NCBI GenBank assembly: GCA_014239155.1
Contig: JAAZZQ010000075.1
Location: 1 to 64,000, forward strand
Length of the DNA: 64,000 nucleotides
Direction of reading: 5' to 3'
From: Lachnospiraceae bacterium
GTDB lineage: Bacteria > Bacillota > Clostridia > Lachnospirales > Lachnospiraceae
Positions 33,705 to 43,284 of this stretch are shown here, piece after piece (the stretch's first letter is position 1; every line of letters begins with the position of its first letter). A program made the translations under genes and the position numbers. The notes beneath the pieces are model-generated. The model ran no database searches, was not told the DNA's origin, and worked only from the letters and a program-made list of their open reading frames with translations.

Positions 33705-34925
33705 TTAGCAACATATTTTGTGAAAACTCTTTTTTCCCTTTTTTATAATAAACTCTTCTGCAAAAGCTTCCTTTGCATACACTGTCTTGGCATCGATAAC
33801 CTTATTTCCATTTACAGAGACTCCTCCTTGTTCTACTGCGCGTCTTGCCTCTGACTTGGAGGCAGTCATTCCTGCTGTCACAAGCAACGTTAAAATATCA
33901 ACTGTTCCATCTATAAAATGTTCCTCTGAAAGTACGGTTGTTGGTATATTCTCTGAGTTGGCACCGCCTGCAAAAAGCGCTGCTGCTGCCTCCTTTGCCT
34001 TTTGTGCCGCCTCTGTGCCATGTACCAACTGTGTCAATTCAAATGCAAGAATTTCTTTTGCCTGATTTAGCGCACTGCCTTCCCACTTCTCCATCGCTTC
34101 AATTTCTTCTAGCGGAAGGAATGTCAACATTTTTAAGCATTTGATTACGTCTGCATCTGATACATTTCTCCAGTACTGGAAAAATTCATAAGGTGACGTT
34201 TTTTCTGCGTCAAGCCAAACAGCGCCAGACTCAGTTTTTCCCATCTTCTTTCCCTCTGAGTTCAACAGCAGATTGATTGTCATTGCGTGTGCGTCCTTGC
34301 CAAGTTTGCGGCGTATTAGCTCTGTACCGCCAAGCATATTGCTCCACTGATCATCACCACCAAACTGCATATTGCAGTTATATTTCTGGAACAATGTGTA
34401 AAAGTCAAAGCTCTGCATAATCATGTAATTAAACTCTAAGAAAGTCAGTCCTTTCTCCATACGTTGTTTGTAGCACTCTGCTGCCAACATACGATTCACA
34501 GAAAAATGTGGTCCTACCTCGCGCAACAGATCCATATAATTCAAATCCAGCAACCAGTCCGCATTATTGACCATCATCGCCTTACCTTCGCCAAATTCAA
34601 TAAATTTGCTCATCTGCTTCTGAAAACATTCTACATTGTGCCGTATGGTCTCTGTTGTCATCATCTTGCGCATGTCTGTCTTACCCGAAGGGTCTCCAAT
34701 CATCGCTGTTCCACCGCCAATTAGAGCAATTGGTCTGTTCCCCGCCATCTGAAGACGTTTCATCAAACAAAGCGCCATAAAATGCCCTACATGAAGGCTG
34801 TCTGCTGTTGGGTCAAACCCAATATAAAAGACAGCTTTTCCATTGTTAATCATCTCTTTAATCTCGTTTTCATTTGTTACTTGCGCAATTAAACCTCTTG
34901 CCACCAATTCCTCATACAATTGCAT
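33705..34925 (-). CDS. tyrS: Tyrosyl-tRNA synthetase
   Basis: The 406-residue class I synthetase has the HIGH-equivalent LHVGH near residue 46, KMGKTESG as the KMSKS loop near 232, and a C-terminal S4 RNA-binding domain (about 340-406). It charges tRNA-Tyr. The leader carries a tyrosine T-box, so expression rises when uncharged tRNA-Tyr accumulates. The C-terminus KKSFHKICC is slightly extended. Confidence 0.98.
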   Translation of the reverse strand: MQLYEELVARGLIAQVTNENEIKEMINNGKAVFYIGFDPTADSLHVGHFMALCLMKRLQMAGNRPIALIGGGTAMIGDPSGKTDMRKMMTTETIRHNVECFQKQMSKFIEFGEGKAMMVNNADWLLDLNYMDLLREVGPHFSVNRMLAAECYKQRMEKGLTFLEFNYMIMQSFDFYTLFQKYNCNMQFGGDDQWSNMLGGTELIRRKLGKDAHAMTINLLLNSEGKKMGKTESGAVWLDAEKTSPYEFFQYWRNVSDADVIKCLKMLTFLPLEEIEAMEKWEGSALNQAKEILAFELTQLVHGTEAAQKAKEAAAALFAGGANSENIPTTVLSEEHFIDGTVDILTLLVTAGMTASKSEARRAVEQGGVSVNGNKVIDAKTVYAKEAFAEEFIIKKGKKSFHKICC

Positions 34926-34954
34926 CTTTTTTCTCTCCTTTTCATACTGCGTAG

Positions 34955-35302
34955 GGGAAAGATTTTAAAGAAACGCAAAAACCTCGCCCCATGAATATTA
35001 ATTACTCAAAGGACGAGGTACTTTTTATCAATATACCACGTGTTACCACCTTTTTTTACACAGAACTCACATTCTATGCCTCAGCAAGTACGGGAAAACA
35101 AATTAAAATCATTCTCCGATACTCTTCTTGATATAACGTTCAAGAACTCCGTCACAGCCTACTTTTACAAATCTTATCTATCAATTTCGGTGTGCAGCTC
35201 CAAGATGTATTCCCTCTCATTTTCCCTTGCGCCTCTCATCAACCGGCAACTTTCTGTAAGTTCCCATGAAAGCTACTTATTCTTTTCACAGCTTTTTCGA
35301 TA
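34955..35302 (-). ncRNA. T-box riboswitch, tyrosine specific
   Basis: In the tyrS leader the T-box core reads AAGGTGGTAACACG (minus strand, about 35052-35039). Upstream are the GGTTGATGAGAGG-type stem I loop features and a specifier loop GGAATACATC, with UAC (35209-35207), a tyrosine codon. Downstream is a terminator hairpin. Uncharged tRNA-Tyr should bind the specifier and T-box and prevent termination. Confidence 0.92.
34975..35022 (-). terminator. T-box regulated terminator before tyrS
   Basis: ACCTCGTCC and GGGGCGAGGT pair around a 22-base AT-rich loop and are followed by TTTTT on the minus strand, about 50 nt before the tyrS ATG. Confidence 0.85.
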
Positions 35303-35308
35303 TTCATG

Positions 35309-35337
35309 ATTATAAACGCATGTCTATTATTTGTCAA
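35309..35337 (-). promoter_or_regulatory. Perfect consensus promoter for the tyrS leader
   Basis: TTGACA (35332-35337) and TATAAT (35309-35314) are 17 bp apart on the minus strand, both exact consensus. The start would be near 35302. Confidence 0.92.
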
Positions 35338-35364
35338 GAAAAAATTCGGATAATGTAATACATC

Positions 35365-38300
35365 TTATTCCAAAAGGATTATTTGCTGGTCTTTTGTATA
35401 AATTAAATTGAGTTTTTGTACAGCTTTCTTGTTTGAGCCATCTTTCAATGTTACGGTCACAGTCACAGATTGAATATCGCTGTCTTTGCACCGCACCATA
35501 TTTTCAGATATGACTAACTGCGAATACGTTTTATCTGTTGTTGGTTTTGTTGGGACCAAGATAAATCCTCCCTTTATTGTATGATAACCAATTCCCTTTC
35601 CACCACTAATATCAACATTATAGGAAGGTACAAAAACCTCATTCGGATATCCCTTCATAGACATAGAGAGGGAAAAATATATCCCTTTACTATTAATATT
35701 ATTACTAAATCCATCCCACTCAAAATTTAACTTATCAACTTTTGGAATCACAATCACTGGATAAACAGCGCTTACGCCGCTTCCATCTGCTGCCTCCGCC
35801 TTAACATAAATCTGCGGATATCGATTTGATGTAATAACCGATGTGATTCCCTTTATAATCCCTTTATTTTCATCGATCTCAGCATACTGCTCTCCGCCGG
35901 ACATAATGCTCCATTTCACCTTCTGGTTTGCTGCTTTTCCAAAATTGTTGCTTATTTTTGCAGAAAGTGTAATCTTTGAACCTACAGAGACAATCCCTTC
36001 ATTACCATTTTTGGGCACAATAGCAATTCTTGACATAGGAACACTTACCACAACATTACACTTTGCCTTTTTATTACTTCCATCTGTCGCACTGCAAGTA
36101 ATTGTTGCTTTTCCACTGGAATGTGCCACAATCAATCCACTGGAATCAACCGATGCGATTCCCGGTGCACTGCTTATAAATTGAATCCCTTTGCCATCAC
36201 CGCCTTCCACTTCTGGTTTTAGCTGAAATTGTGTCGGAGCATTGTAATTTCCCGATACAGTAAATAAATTCACTGTTTTTGGTATTCCAATCTTTGTAAT
36301 TGGACTTGTTACAACTTCAAATGAAGTGCTTGCCATCTTAGGCTCTTTTCCTTCCGGAACGCCTTTCTCCGTTGCGGTCACCTCAAATTTTCCACTTGCA
36401 CCCTTCTTGACAGAAACCTTTCCACTTGCATTGACTGTTACAATACCACTCGCATTTTCAATTGGTTTAACAGCCCAGTTCAATTTTTTGCTCGATACAT
36501 TGATTGGCAATATACTCGCCTGAATCACTGCGCTTTTGCCAGCTGCTATCTTTTCTGGACCTTTTAATACAATGCTATCTGCAAGCTGTTTTACAGTAAT
36601 GGTACAACTTGCAGCTTTTTTGCTTCCATCATTGGCAGTTGCTTTGATAACTGCTTTTCCCGGACCCAATGCAGTAACCATTCCATTTGCATCTACAACT
36701 GCAACCTTCTGATTATTACTGCTCCATACAATATCTGTGATTTCTCCGCCGTCTATTGTAAGATTATTGCTGTCATCTTCTTTTTTAAGAATATTGATCG
36801 AATCTCCTGCATAGATTGTATACTTTTTCGTAACAAAAGTAATCTTTTTAATTTTTACCGAATCTAAAATCGTCAGATAAAATTCGTCTTGTACTGCACC
36901 TGCTTTTGCAAGAATTTTACACTCACCCGCAGACGCAGTTTTCTCTATTGTTACTTTACCATTATTGTTTACCTTAACCCCACTGTAATTATCCGCTACT
37001 TCCCAGACAACTTTACCATTTCCAAATTTTGCATAAGAAGGCTCAACTGCTGCATATAGCGTTAAACTCTTCCCTTTAGCAATTTTGTTTACAGAGTCTG
37101 CGGCAGTGATCGTCACACTGGAAGGTTCTGGCTCAAAACTATATTTCTGTGAAACCACTTTGCTTGCCTTGCCTGTAATATGGTTTACTGCAATCACACT
37201 CAAAGTAACCTGCTTTGCACCACCGACGCGCGCTTTTCCTTCTATCAATGGCTCACCATTTGTCACAATACCATTTTTAAATGCAGGTTTTTTACCATTG
37301 ATAGAATAATAAATCTCCGTATCCGGCGAACTACACTCAATGGATATATCCTCCCATTCTTTTTTAAATGTAGTCGTATTTTCTGTATTTTTAATTACTG
37401 GCGCTTGAGGAGCCTCATCTACCGCCGCAATTTTGATTCCTAATACTTTCGGCAAATAAGTAGTACCTGCACCTATTTTGGAGGAAGAAGATTTCACAAC
37501 ATTTTTCTTCATAATAGAAAACAGCGCGTCAACTTTCTGTGATCCGCTCTTTCCCTTAAGTGCGTCTATCTCATTTGATGCAGACAAAATCACCGCCGCA
37601 GTCCCTGCCGCAACAGGGCATGCCATACTGGTACCCTGCATAAAATCATAGGACTGATCATCAGAATCATTAATTGTAGAATATATCTCCACACCGGGAA
37701 AAGCAAGGTCAATCATATCTCCGTAATTGGTAAATCCTGCTTTGCTTCCATCTTGCATAATCGCGGCAATAGAACACACATTATCATAAGAGGCGGGATA
37801 TTCATATCCATTTGTAGCTTCATTTCCAGCCGCTGCAAATATGGCAACACCATTTTGATATGCTTTCTCTATTATACTCTCTTCATTTCCATTATAGTAA
37901 CCGCTTCCTAGACTCATGTTGACAACTTCCACGCCATCATCAATTGCCCTATTAATCGCTCTTAGAATATACTCATCTAGCATATTACCATTCGAATCCA
38001 TAACGCTGTATGCATATATCTGTGCATCTGGAGCAATACCTGCCCCTCCTTTTCCATTGTTTGCAACGGCGGCAGCAATACCCGCAACATGTGTTCCATG
38101 TCCTTCTGGGTCTGTTGTTGTCGCAGCTCCACCTTCTGAAACCATTGTCAGATTCTGTGCTACATTCTCTTTTAAATCTTCATGTGTGCTATGTACTCCG
38201 GTGTCAATAATACCAATTTTAACACCCTCCCCTTTATAACCGTTCTCCCACGCATACTGATCGCCAATGTACTCATGTGCCCACTGATAGTATTCACTGT

Positions 38301-39249
38301 TCTCTTTTAACGCAGGATCATTATATTCTTCAAAAAGTCGATAATAATAATTAGGCCAAACCGCTGGAAGATTATAAGATTTACTTGACGCTGCTTTTAC
38401 TGCTTGCCCTACAGTCCGTTTTTCACCAAGTAAAATAACAGCCACGCCATCTCCAAAACTCTTAAGCTCACCGTCAAAGCCTTCTGCAACAGCCAGCGCA
38501 TCTTCTTGGCTGTCTGTCAAATATACCACTTCGCCTTTTACATAAGCCTCAGAATCATCGGATTCCTCCTCAAGTTCTAATATCTCATCCGCAAACGCTG
38601 CTAATGTGGATTTATCTTTCTGCTGTTTTGACGAAAGTGTATAATCTTCTGGAAGCCCCGGAAATAGAGCATCTGTTTTTTCAGCTGTCTCTGTTTCTAT
38701 CTCCTCTAAAGTCAATGTCGTCTCTTCTGTCTCTGTTTCTTCTATCGTTGTTTCTTCCGTCACTGTTTCTTCTATCATTGTTTCTTCTGTCGTTGTCTCT
38801 TCTGTCTCTGTTTCTTCTATCGTTGTTTCTTCTATCGTCGTCTCTTCTGTCTCTGTTTCTTCTATCGTTGTCTCTTCTGTTGACTCTGTTTCTGTTGCTT
38901 CTAATTCTGTTGTTTCTTCTATATCAGAAGAAACAATCTCCATTGTTGTTTCTTCCGTTGAAATGGCTTCCGTTGTTACTTCTTCAATGGAAACTGTTTC
39001 TGTCACTATCTCCTCAGAGGAAGAGGACTCTATTGTCTCCTCGAAAGAATCTGATTCCTCTACGGTTTCTGTTATCGTCTCCTCTTCAGATTCCATAGCA
39101 TCTATCAGCGTTTCCAAATTTGTTTCTGTTTCAGACGCAATAGCATCTGCCTTATCGTTCGATTCTGCCAAAACGGTTATCCCTGTTGTATTGAGAACCA
39201 TAGACACAGCTAATATGGCAGAAACGATCTTTGTTCTCTTTAATTTCAT
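35365..39249 (-). CDS. Secreted subtilisin-like serine protease with Ig-like repeats
   Basis: The ATG at 39249 (GGGGAAAGG before it) gives 1294 residues with a signal peptide (KLKRTKIVSAILAVSMVL). Next come about 160 residues of acidic Thr/Glu repeats, a propeptide-like domain (about 240-306), and an S8 catalytic domain with Asp349 (IIDTGV), His384 (GHGTHVAG), oxyanion Asn476 and Ser541 (GTSMACP). The C-terminal half holds a chitobiase-like C-terminal segment and several bacterial Ig-like (BIG2) domains. There is no LPXTG anchor, so attachment may be by the Ig domains. It follows a lipoprotein gene that resembles its own propeptide. Confidence 0.93.
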   Translation of the reverse strand: MKLKRTKIVSAILAVSMVLNTTGITVLAESNDKADAIASETETNLETLIDAMESEEETITETVEESDSFEETIESSSSEEIVTETVSIEEVTTEAISTEETTMEIVSSDIEETTELEATETESTEETTIEETETEETTIEETTIEETETEETTTEETMIEETVTEETTIEETETEETTLTLEEIETETAEKTDALFPGLPEDYTLSSKQQKDKSTLAAFADEILELEEESDDSEAYVKGEVVYLTDSQEDALAVAEGFDGELKSFGDGVAVILLGEKRTVGQAVKAASSKSYNLPAVWPNYYYRLFEEYNDPALKENSEYYQWAHEYIGDQYAWENGYKGEGVKIGIIDTGVHSTHEDLKENVAQNLTMVSEGGAATTTDPEGHGTHVAGIAAAVANNGKGGAGIAPDAQIYAYSVMDSNGNMLDEYILRAINRAIDDGVEVVNMSLGSGYYNGNEESIIEKAYQNGVAIFAAAGNEATNGYEYPASYDNVCSIAAIMQDGSKAGFTNYGDMIDLAFPGVEIYSTINDSDDQSYDFMQGTSMACPVAAGTAAVILSASNEIDALKGKSGSQKVDALFSIMKKNVVKSSSSKIGAGTTYLPKVLGIKIAAVDEAPQAPVIKNTENTTTFKKEWEDISIECSSPDTEIYYSINGKKPAFKNGIVTNGEPLIEGKARVGGAKQVTLSVIAVNHITGKASKVVSQKYSFEPEPSSVTITAADSVNKIAKGKSLTLYAAVEPSYAKFGNGKVVWEVADNYSGVKVNNNGKVTIEKTASAGECKILAKAGAVQDEFYLTILDSVKIKKITFVTKKYTIYAGDSINILKKEDDSNNLTIDGGEITDIVWSSNNQKVAVVDANGMVTALGPGKAVIKATANDGSKKAASCTITVKQLADSIVLKGPEKIAAGKSAVIQASILPINVSSKKLNWAVKPIENASGIVTVNASGKVSVKKGASGKFEVTATEKGVPEGKEPKMASTSFEVVTSPITKIGIPKTVNLFTVSGNYNAPTQFQLKPEVEGGDGKGIQFISSAPGIASVDSSGLIVAHSSGKATITCSATDGSNKKAKCNVVVSVPMSRIAIVPKNGNEGIVSVGSKITLSAKISNNFGKAANQKVKWSIMSGGEQYAEIDENKGIIKGITSVITSNRYPQIYVKAEAADGSGVSAVYPVIVIPKVDKLNFEWDGFSNNINSKGIYFSLSMSMKGYPNEVFVPSYNVDISGGKGIGYHTIKGGFILVPTKPTTDKTYSQLVISENMVRCKDSDIQSVTVTVTLKDGSNKKAVQKLNLIYTKDQQIILLE
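38680..38910 (-). repeat. Coding minisatellite in the protease gene
   Basis: The DNA is made of short units such as TCTTCTATCGTTGTT (plus strand), which encode TIEETET-like acidic repeats. Units of 15, 18 and 30 bp are mixed. Copy number is likely to vary between strains. The opposite strand also reads as long Leu/Ser-rich open frames, which are shadows. Confidence 0.75.
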
Positions 39250-39333
39250 TTTCCTTTCCCCTTTCCTAAAGTGTATTTCAAACATGCGCTAAAGCTTTCA
39301 CACTATTATTTACAACCACACAGTTAAAAGTAT

Positions 39334-39723
39334 TTACTGCACGTCATCAGCAACTTCACTCAATCTTTCCAACTGATAGTGATTGCTGTTCACTGTCAAT
39401 GTTGGATATCCATTGTTATCCCCCAACTCCATTAATTCTTGTAAATCTTTGTCTGTCGTATAAACTGCCACGCCATCTGAAAATGAAATCAATTCTATTC
39501 CGTAAAGTTTTGCTGTCTTTTCTGCCTCTGTCTGATCTTCTGCCAACGCAATCAACTCCGTCTGCTTTTTCTCGATCTCAGAAGCGTTTTCCGTCTCAAT
39601 AAATTGTGAAATTTTTGGAATAGAACTTTCATCCATTTTTCGTCTGTCGTTACAAGCCACTAACAAACTGCCAAACATACCAATACATAGGACTCCAAAT
39701 AGAAATCCACCTATTCTGCGCAC
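39334..39723 (-). CDS. Lipoprotein resembling the propeptide of the neighbouring subtilisin
   Basis: The 129-residue product has a hydrophobic N-terminus and lipobox LLVAC with Cys24. Residues 55-122 resemble the protease's propeptide region. Both have a negatively charged DQ or DSQ start, a GxELxSFxDGVAV core, then a spacer and a Tyr-rich end before RL. It carries no protease domain. It is encoded upstream of the protease, with an 84-nt gap, on the same strand. A membrane-anchored folding helper or inhibitor of the protease is a reasonable inference. Confidence 0.75.
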   Translation of the reverse strand: MRRIGGFLFGVLCIGMFGSLLVACNDRRKMDESSIPKISQFIETENASEIEKKQTELIALAEDQTEAEKTAKLYGIELISFSDGVAVYTTDKDLQELMELGDNNGYPTLTVNSNHYQLERLSEVADDVQ

Positions 39724-39905
39724 ACTCTCACCTACTTTCCATTTTTTATTTTGCCCTTGTTCTTAACAACACTACCCTTAAAGTTTTCTGCGTCTTTTTT
39801 ATAAGCAATTTTAACGAATAAGTATATTGTATTTAAACAATTTTTATTATAAACATTATTTTACATTTTTTCAAGCGCAAAAGCAAAAAAATGTTCGATT
39901 TATTT

Positions 39906-39999
39906 CAATCGAGTAGGGAAGATAAGACTTCCCTACCCGTGCGCTAGGCACCCGTCAGCTTCGCTGACAATATTCCTTTGGGCGCTCATGTGCATAAAA
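39906..39999 (+). repeat. Structured intergenic repeat, family B copy 1
   Basis: It starts CAATCGAGTAGGGAAG, folds back at CTTCCCTAC, then has a second stem (GGCACCC with GGGCGCT) enclosing GTCAGC-TTC-GCTGAC and ends GCATAAAAA against the copA terminator. Other copies are at 44593, 50482 and 50605. Here no plus-strand gene precedes it. Confidence 0.65.
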
Positions 40000-40000
40000 A

Positions 40001-40053
40001 AACACAGAAGATGCATTTTTCTGTGTTAAGATGCATTCTTCTGTGTTTTTTTT
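40001..40053 (-). terminator. Bidirectional intrinsic terminator after copA
   Basis: A stem of about 16 bp (40001-40016 with 40031-40047, one bulge) has T-runs on both sides: seven on the minus strand and eight on the plus. It starts 13 nt after the copA stop. Confidence 0.88.
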
Positions 40054-40059
40054 ATCTTA

Positions 40060-40272
40060 TCACGATTCCACAGATACTACTTTATAATCCTGTTCTTCTA
40101 CTACCTTTTTCAAAGTCTCGTTGCTGACTTCTGCGCTTAGGGTCAACACTGCTGTCCCTGCCTCATGATTGACCACTGCCTCTGACACACCATTAAGCGC
40201 CTCTAAACATTTCTTTATTCTCGCCTCACAATGCCCACACATCATTCCTTCAATTTTCATTGTCTTTGTCAT
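40060..40272 (-). CDS. copZ: Possible separately translated CopZ-like copper chaperone inside copA
   Basis: Within the copA frame, AAAAAGGAG is followed 8 nt later by an ATG at 40272 that opens exactly the C-terminal HMA domain ([15 protein letters not shown]), 70 residues. A second ATG at 40278 is closer. Stand-alone CopZ chaperones have this length. Internal initiation would give both the fused domain and a free chaperone. This is inference from the ribosome-binding site. Confidence 0.45.
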   Translation of the reverse strand: MTKTMKIEGMMCGHCEARIKKCLEALNGVSEAVVNHEAGTAVLTLSAEVSNETLKKVVEEQDYKVVSVES

Positions 40273-42717
40273 AGTCATCTCTCCTTTTTCGACTTCTTGA
40301 TTTTTATATTCATAGACAGTCTGTGACTGTATATGCTCCTTTTTGCCACTGATATATGTCTTGTCATGTTTTGTACTATATACATCTATCAAATTTAACC
40401 GCAGTGCATTTGTCACCACACAAAAACTAGACAAGCTCATTGCAGCAGCGCCAAACATTGGGTTAAGCTGCCACCCCAAAAGTGGTATCCATACACCTGC
40501 TGCCAGCGGAATCCCTATTACATTATAAAAAAACGCCCAGAAAAGATTTTCATGAATATTTGTCAATGTCCTTCGACTCAACCGAATCGCTGCCGGAACA
40601 TCTCTTAACTGACTTTTCATCAACACCACATCCGCCGCATCAATCGCAATATCCGTTCCAGCGCCAATCGCAATACCAATGTCTGCCCTTGTCAATGCCG
40701 GCGCGTCATTAATACCATCTCCTACCATGGCAGTTTTTCCCTTTTTCATTAAGCTTCGTATCACGCTCTCCTTCCCGTCAGGAAGCACATCCGCAATCAC
40801 TTCATCAACACCAACTTGATTTCCAATCGCCTTTGCAGTACGTTCATTATCACCAGTCAACATTACAACATGGATTCCCATACCTTGCAATTCTTCTACA
40901 GCTTGCCTGCTGTCCTCTTTTATCACATCTGCGACTGCTATCATACCAAGTAACTTGTCATCTGCAAAAAACAGTGGTGTTTTTCCTTTCCAAGATACAC
41001 CCACTTTGCGAAAAAACTTTTGTTTATCTGCAAAAAACAGTGGTGTTTTTCCTTCCTCTGCAAGCTTTTCAGACTGCTGTATAAACTCCTGTGGAATCTT
41101 TATCTTCTCTCCAATAAATTTTGCGCTTCCACCATACAACTCTCTGCCGTTGACAACGATTGTCAATCCATTGCCAGGCAATGCTTTAAAATCAGAACCT
41201 TCTATCATTTGCTCTTTGGCACACTCTGGATGGTCGGCAAAATACGCCTCCGCGTATATATTGACAGCGTGTGCTAATGGATGCTCACTCTTCTGTTCTA
41301 GTGCATATGCCATACAAATTAGTTCTTGTTCTGATACGCCCGCAGCAGGAACAATATCTGTCACTTTGGGCTCTCCTCTTGTAATGGTTCCAGTCTTGTC
41401 AAGCGCTACAATAGAAACTTTTCCCGCTTCTTCAAGAGACACTGCAGTCTTAAACATAATGCCATTTTTAGCCCCCATACCATTTCCAACCATAATTGCT
41501 ACTGGCGTGGCAAGCCCCAATGCGCAAGGACAGCTAATAACAAGTACGGAAATCCCTCTAGCAAGTGCAAATCCAATTGTCTGACCTGCCAAAAGCCAAA
41601 TAAAAATGGTTATCAGTGCAATTACAATCACCGCTGGTACAAACACACCAGACACGCGGTCAGCCACCTTTGCAATCGGTGCCTTTGTTGCTGCCGCGTC
41701 ACTTACCATACGAATAATCTGTGATAGTGTGGTATCTTCTCCAACTCTCGACGCTCTGCATTTAATAAAACCTGACTGATTAACTGTAGCCGCAGATACC
41801 AAATCTCCCGCCTGCTTATCCACAGGAATACTCTCCCCGGTAAGCGCTGCCTCATTAACCGCACTAGTTCCTTCCAGCACTACTCCATCCACAGGAATAT
41901 TCTCCCCTGGACGCACTACAAAAATATCATTCACTGCCACCGCCTCAATGGGAACTTCTGTCTCAATGCCATCTCGCACCAAAACTGCGGTCTTTGGCGA
42001 TATTTTCATCAAACCTTTCAGCGCATCTGTTGTGCGCCCTTTCGAGCGCGCTTCCAACATCTTCCCCACAGTGATTAAGGTCAATATCATCGCTGCCGAC
42101 TCAAAATAAAATTCGTGCATATACTCTATTACCGCCATGCTGTCACCCTTTAGCTGGGCATCAGTCATGACAAACAACGCATAAAGACTATAGACAAATG
42201 CCGCTGTCGATCCAAGTGCAACAAGTGTATCCATATTGGGTGCTCTGTGCCAAAGGCTTTTAAAACCGCTGATAAAAAATTTCTGGTTAATGACCATCAC
42301 TGCAATTGTAAGCAAAAGCTGTATCAGCCCCATTGCAACATGATTCTCTTGTAAAAATTTAGGAACCGGAAATCCCCACATCATATGTCCCATCGAAAAA
42401 TACATCAAAACAACCAGAAATCCAATAGAATACCATAATCTGCGCTTTAACACTGGCGTTTCTTTATCTTTAAGCATTTCTTCTTGTTCTGCGCGAGTGT
42501 TGCTTTGGATATTGCTTTTTCCCTTTAATGACGCACCATATCCTGCCTCTTCGACCGCTCTGATTACCTCCACAGCCGACACACTTCCCTCCACTCCCAT
42601 CGAGTTTGTGAGCAGACTTACAGAACAAGCGCTGACACCTTCCAGCTTTGACACTGCTTTTTCCACTCTGGCGCTACAAGCAGCACAACTCATGCCAGTT
42701 ACTGTATACTGTTCCAT
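40060..42717 (-). CDS. copA: Copper-exporting P1B-type ATPase with N- and C-terminal HMA domains
   Basis: The 885-residue protein starts with a heavy-metal-binding domain ([13 protein letters not shown], Cys10 and Cys13). It has eight membrane helices, the transport motif [11 protein letters not shown], phosphorylation site DKTGT, TGDN and [12 protein letters not shown]-terminal CopZ-like domain with GMMCGHC (about residues 815-885) is fused. It exports Cu(I). A 22-residue in-frame duplication near the nucleotide domain repeats GKTPLFFAD, which is unusual. A csoR repressor gene lies upstream on the same strand, so the pair is probably a copper-induced operon. Confidence 0.95.
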   Translation of the reverse strand: MEQYTVTGMSCAACSARVEKAVSKLEGVSACSVSLLTNSMGVEGSVSAVEVIRAVEEAGYGASLKGKSNIQSNTRAEQEEMLKDKETPVLKRRLWYSIGFLVVLMYFSMGHMMWGFPVPKFLQENHVAMGLIQLLLTIAVMVINQKFFISGFKSLWHRAPNMDTLVALGSTAAFVYSLYALFVMTDAQLKGDSMAVIEYMHEFYFESAAMILTLITVGKMLEARSKGRTTDALKGLMKISPKTAVLVRDGIETEVPIEAVAVNDIFVVRPGENIPVDGVVLEGTSAVNEAALTGESIPVDKQAGDLVSAATVNQSGFIKCRASRVGEDTTLSQIIRMVSDAAATKAPIAKVADRVSGVFVPAVIVIALITIFIWLLAGQTIGFALARGISVLVISCPCALGLATPVAIMVGNGMGAKNGIMFKTAVSLEEAGKVSIVALDKTGTITRGEPKVTDIVPAAGVSEQELICMAYALEQKSEHPLAHAVNIYAEAYFADHPECAKEQMIEGSDFKALPGNGLTIVVNGRELYGGSAKFIGEKIKIPQEFIQQSEKLAEEGKTPLFFADKQKFFRKVGVSWKGKTPLFFADDKLLGMIAVADVIKEDSRQAVEELQGMGIHVVMLTGDNERTAKAIGNQVGVDEVIADVLPDGKESVIRSLMKKGKTAMVGDGINDAPALTRADIGIAIGAGTDIAIDAADVVLMKSQLRDVPAAIRLSRRTLTNIHENLFWAFFYNVIGIPLAAGVWIPLLGWQLNPMFGAAAMSLSSFCVVTNALRLNLIDVYSTKHDKTYISGKKEHIQSQTVYEYKNQEVEKGEMTMTKTMKIEGMMCGHCEARIKKCLEALNGVSEAVVNHEAGTAVLTLSAEVSNETLKKVVEEQDYKVVSVES
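40960..41054 (-). repeat. 66-bp in-frame tandem duplication within copA
   Basis: A 29-bp segment at 40960-40988 recurs exactly at 41026-41054, 66 bp apart. The result is two copies of GKTPLFFAD separated by 13 residues. Confidence 0.9.
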
Positions 42718-42752
42718 TTCGATATACTCCTTCTCAGATACATTTTATTTCA

Positions 42753-42907
42753 GGAACTGTTAAGAAATAACTCGTTAATTTGACGCCGTATAAATGTTCA
42801 GCTGCAAAGAAGGTAATCACAGGCGTAGCGGGCTACGTCAAGATTATCTGATGCCGAAGATGGACATTTAGACAAGTCAAATTGATGAATAATTTCTTAA
42901 CAGTTCC
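42753..42907. repeat. 155-bp MITE-like palindromic element (family C) in the copper operon
   Basis: The ends are near-perfect 30-31 bp inverted repeats; the left starts GGAACTGTTAAGAAATAA and the right ends with its complement. The middle continues the palindrome (TAAATGT with ACATTTA, GTAGC with GCTAC). No open frame fits. It separates csoR from copA. Target duplications are not clear. Confidence 0.8.
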
Positions 42908-42931
42908 TTATCATGTCCAAATCCTTACTTT

Positions 42932-43237
42932 TTACTTCATTAACTTTTTCAGCGTCTGTATCAACTCATCCACTGTCTCCTCCTTACCATCCTTAATATC
43001 TTGTGTCACACAAGTTTTAATGTGATTCGCAAGCAACACTCTGTTAAAGCTGTTAAGCGCTGCATTCACTGCAGCTACTTGAACCAGAATATCTGTACAA
43101 TAGGCATTTTTTTCGACCATTCCCTTAATTCCCCGCACCTGTCCTTCAATGCGGCTCAGCCGATTAATCATATCCTTGTACTCTTTCTCTGAACGGTCTT
43201 TTGTCTTGTCACTTACGCTTACTGTCTCATTTTCCAT
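42932..43237 (-). CDS. csoR: CsoR-family copper-sensing repressor
   Basis: The 101-residue helical protein belongs to the CsoR/RcnR family. The opening RLSRIEGQVRGIKGMVE is a family signature. The Cu(I) ligand set Cys-His-Cys is present: Cys in AYCTDIL, His and Cys in ANHIKTC. Apo-CsoR represses copper genes and copper releases it. A CsoR-type operator lies in its promoter, so it is autoregulated and probably controls copA downstream. Confidence 0.93.
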   Translation of the reverse strand: MENETVSVSDKTKDRSEKEYKDMINRLSRIEGQVRGIKGMVEKNAYCTDILVQVAAVNAALNSFNRVLLANHIKTCVTQDIKDGKEETVDELIQTLKKLMK

Positions 43238-43284
43238 AGTGATTCCCTACCTTTCCCAAATCAATATTGTTTTTTACTGCTTTT

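Noticed and set aside
38680-38910. Possible CRISPR-like array
   Set aside because: The repeats are short, directly tandem without unique spacers, and in frame with the protease.
38604-39098. Long Leu/Ser-rich frame on the plus strand
   Set aside because: It is the mirror image of the acidic Thr/Glu repeats of the protease gene and has no ribosome site; low-complexity DNA gives open frames on both strands.
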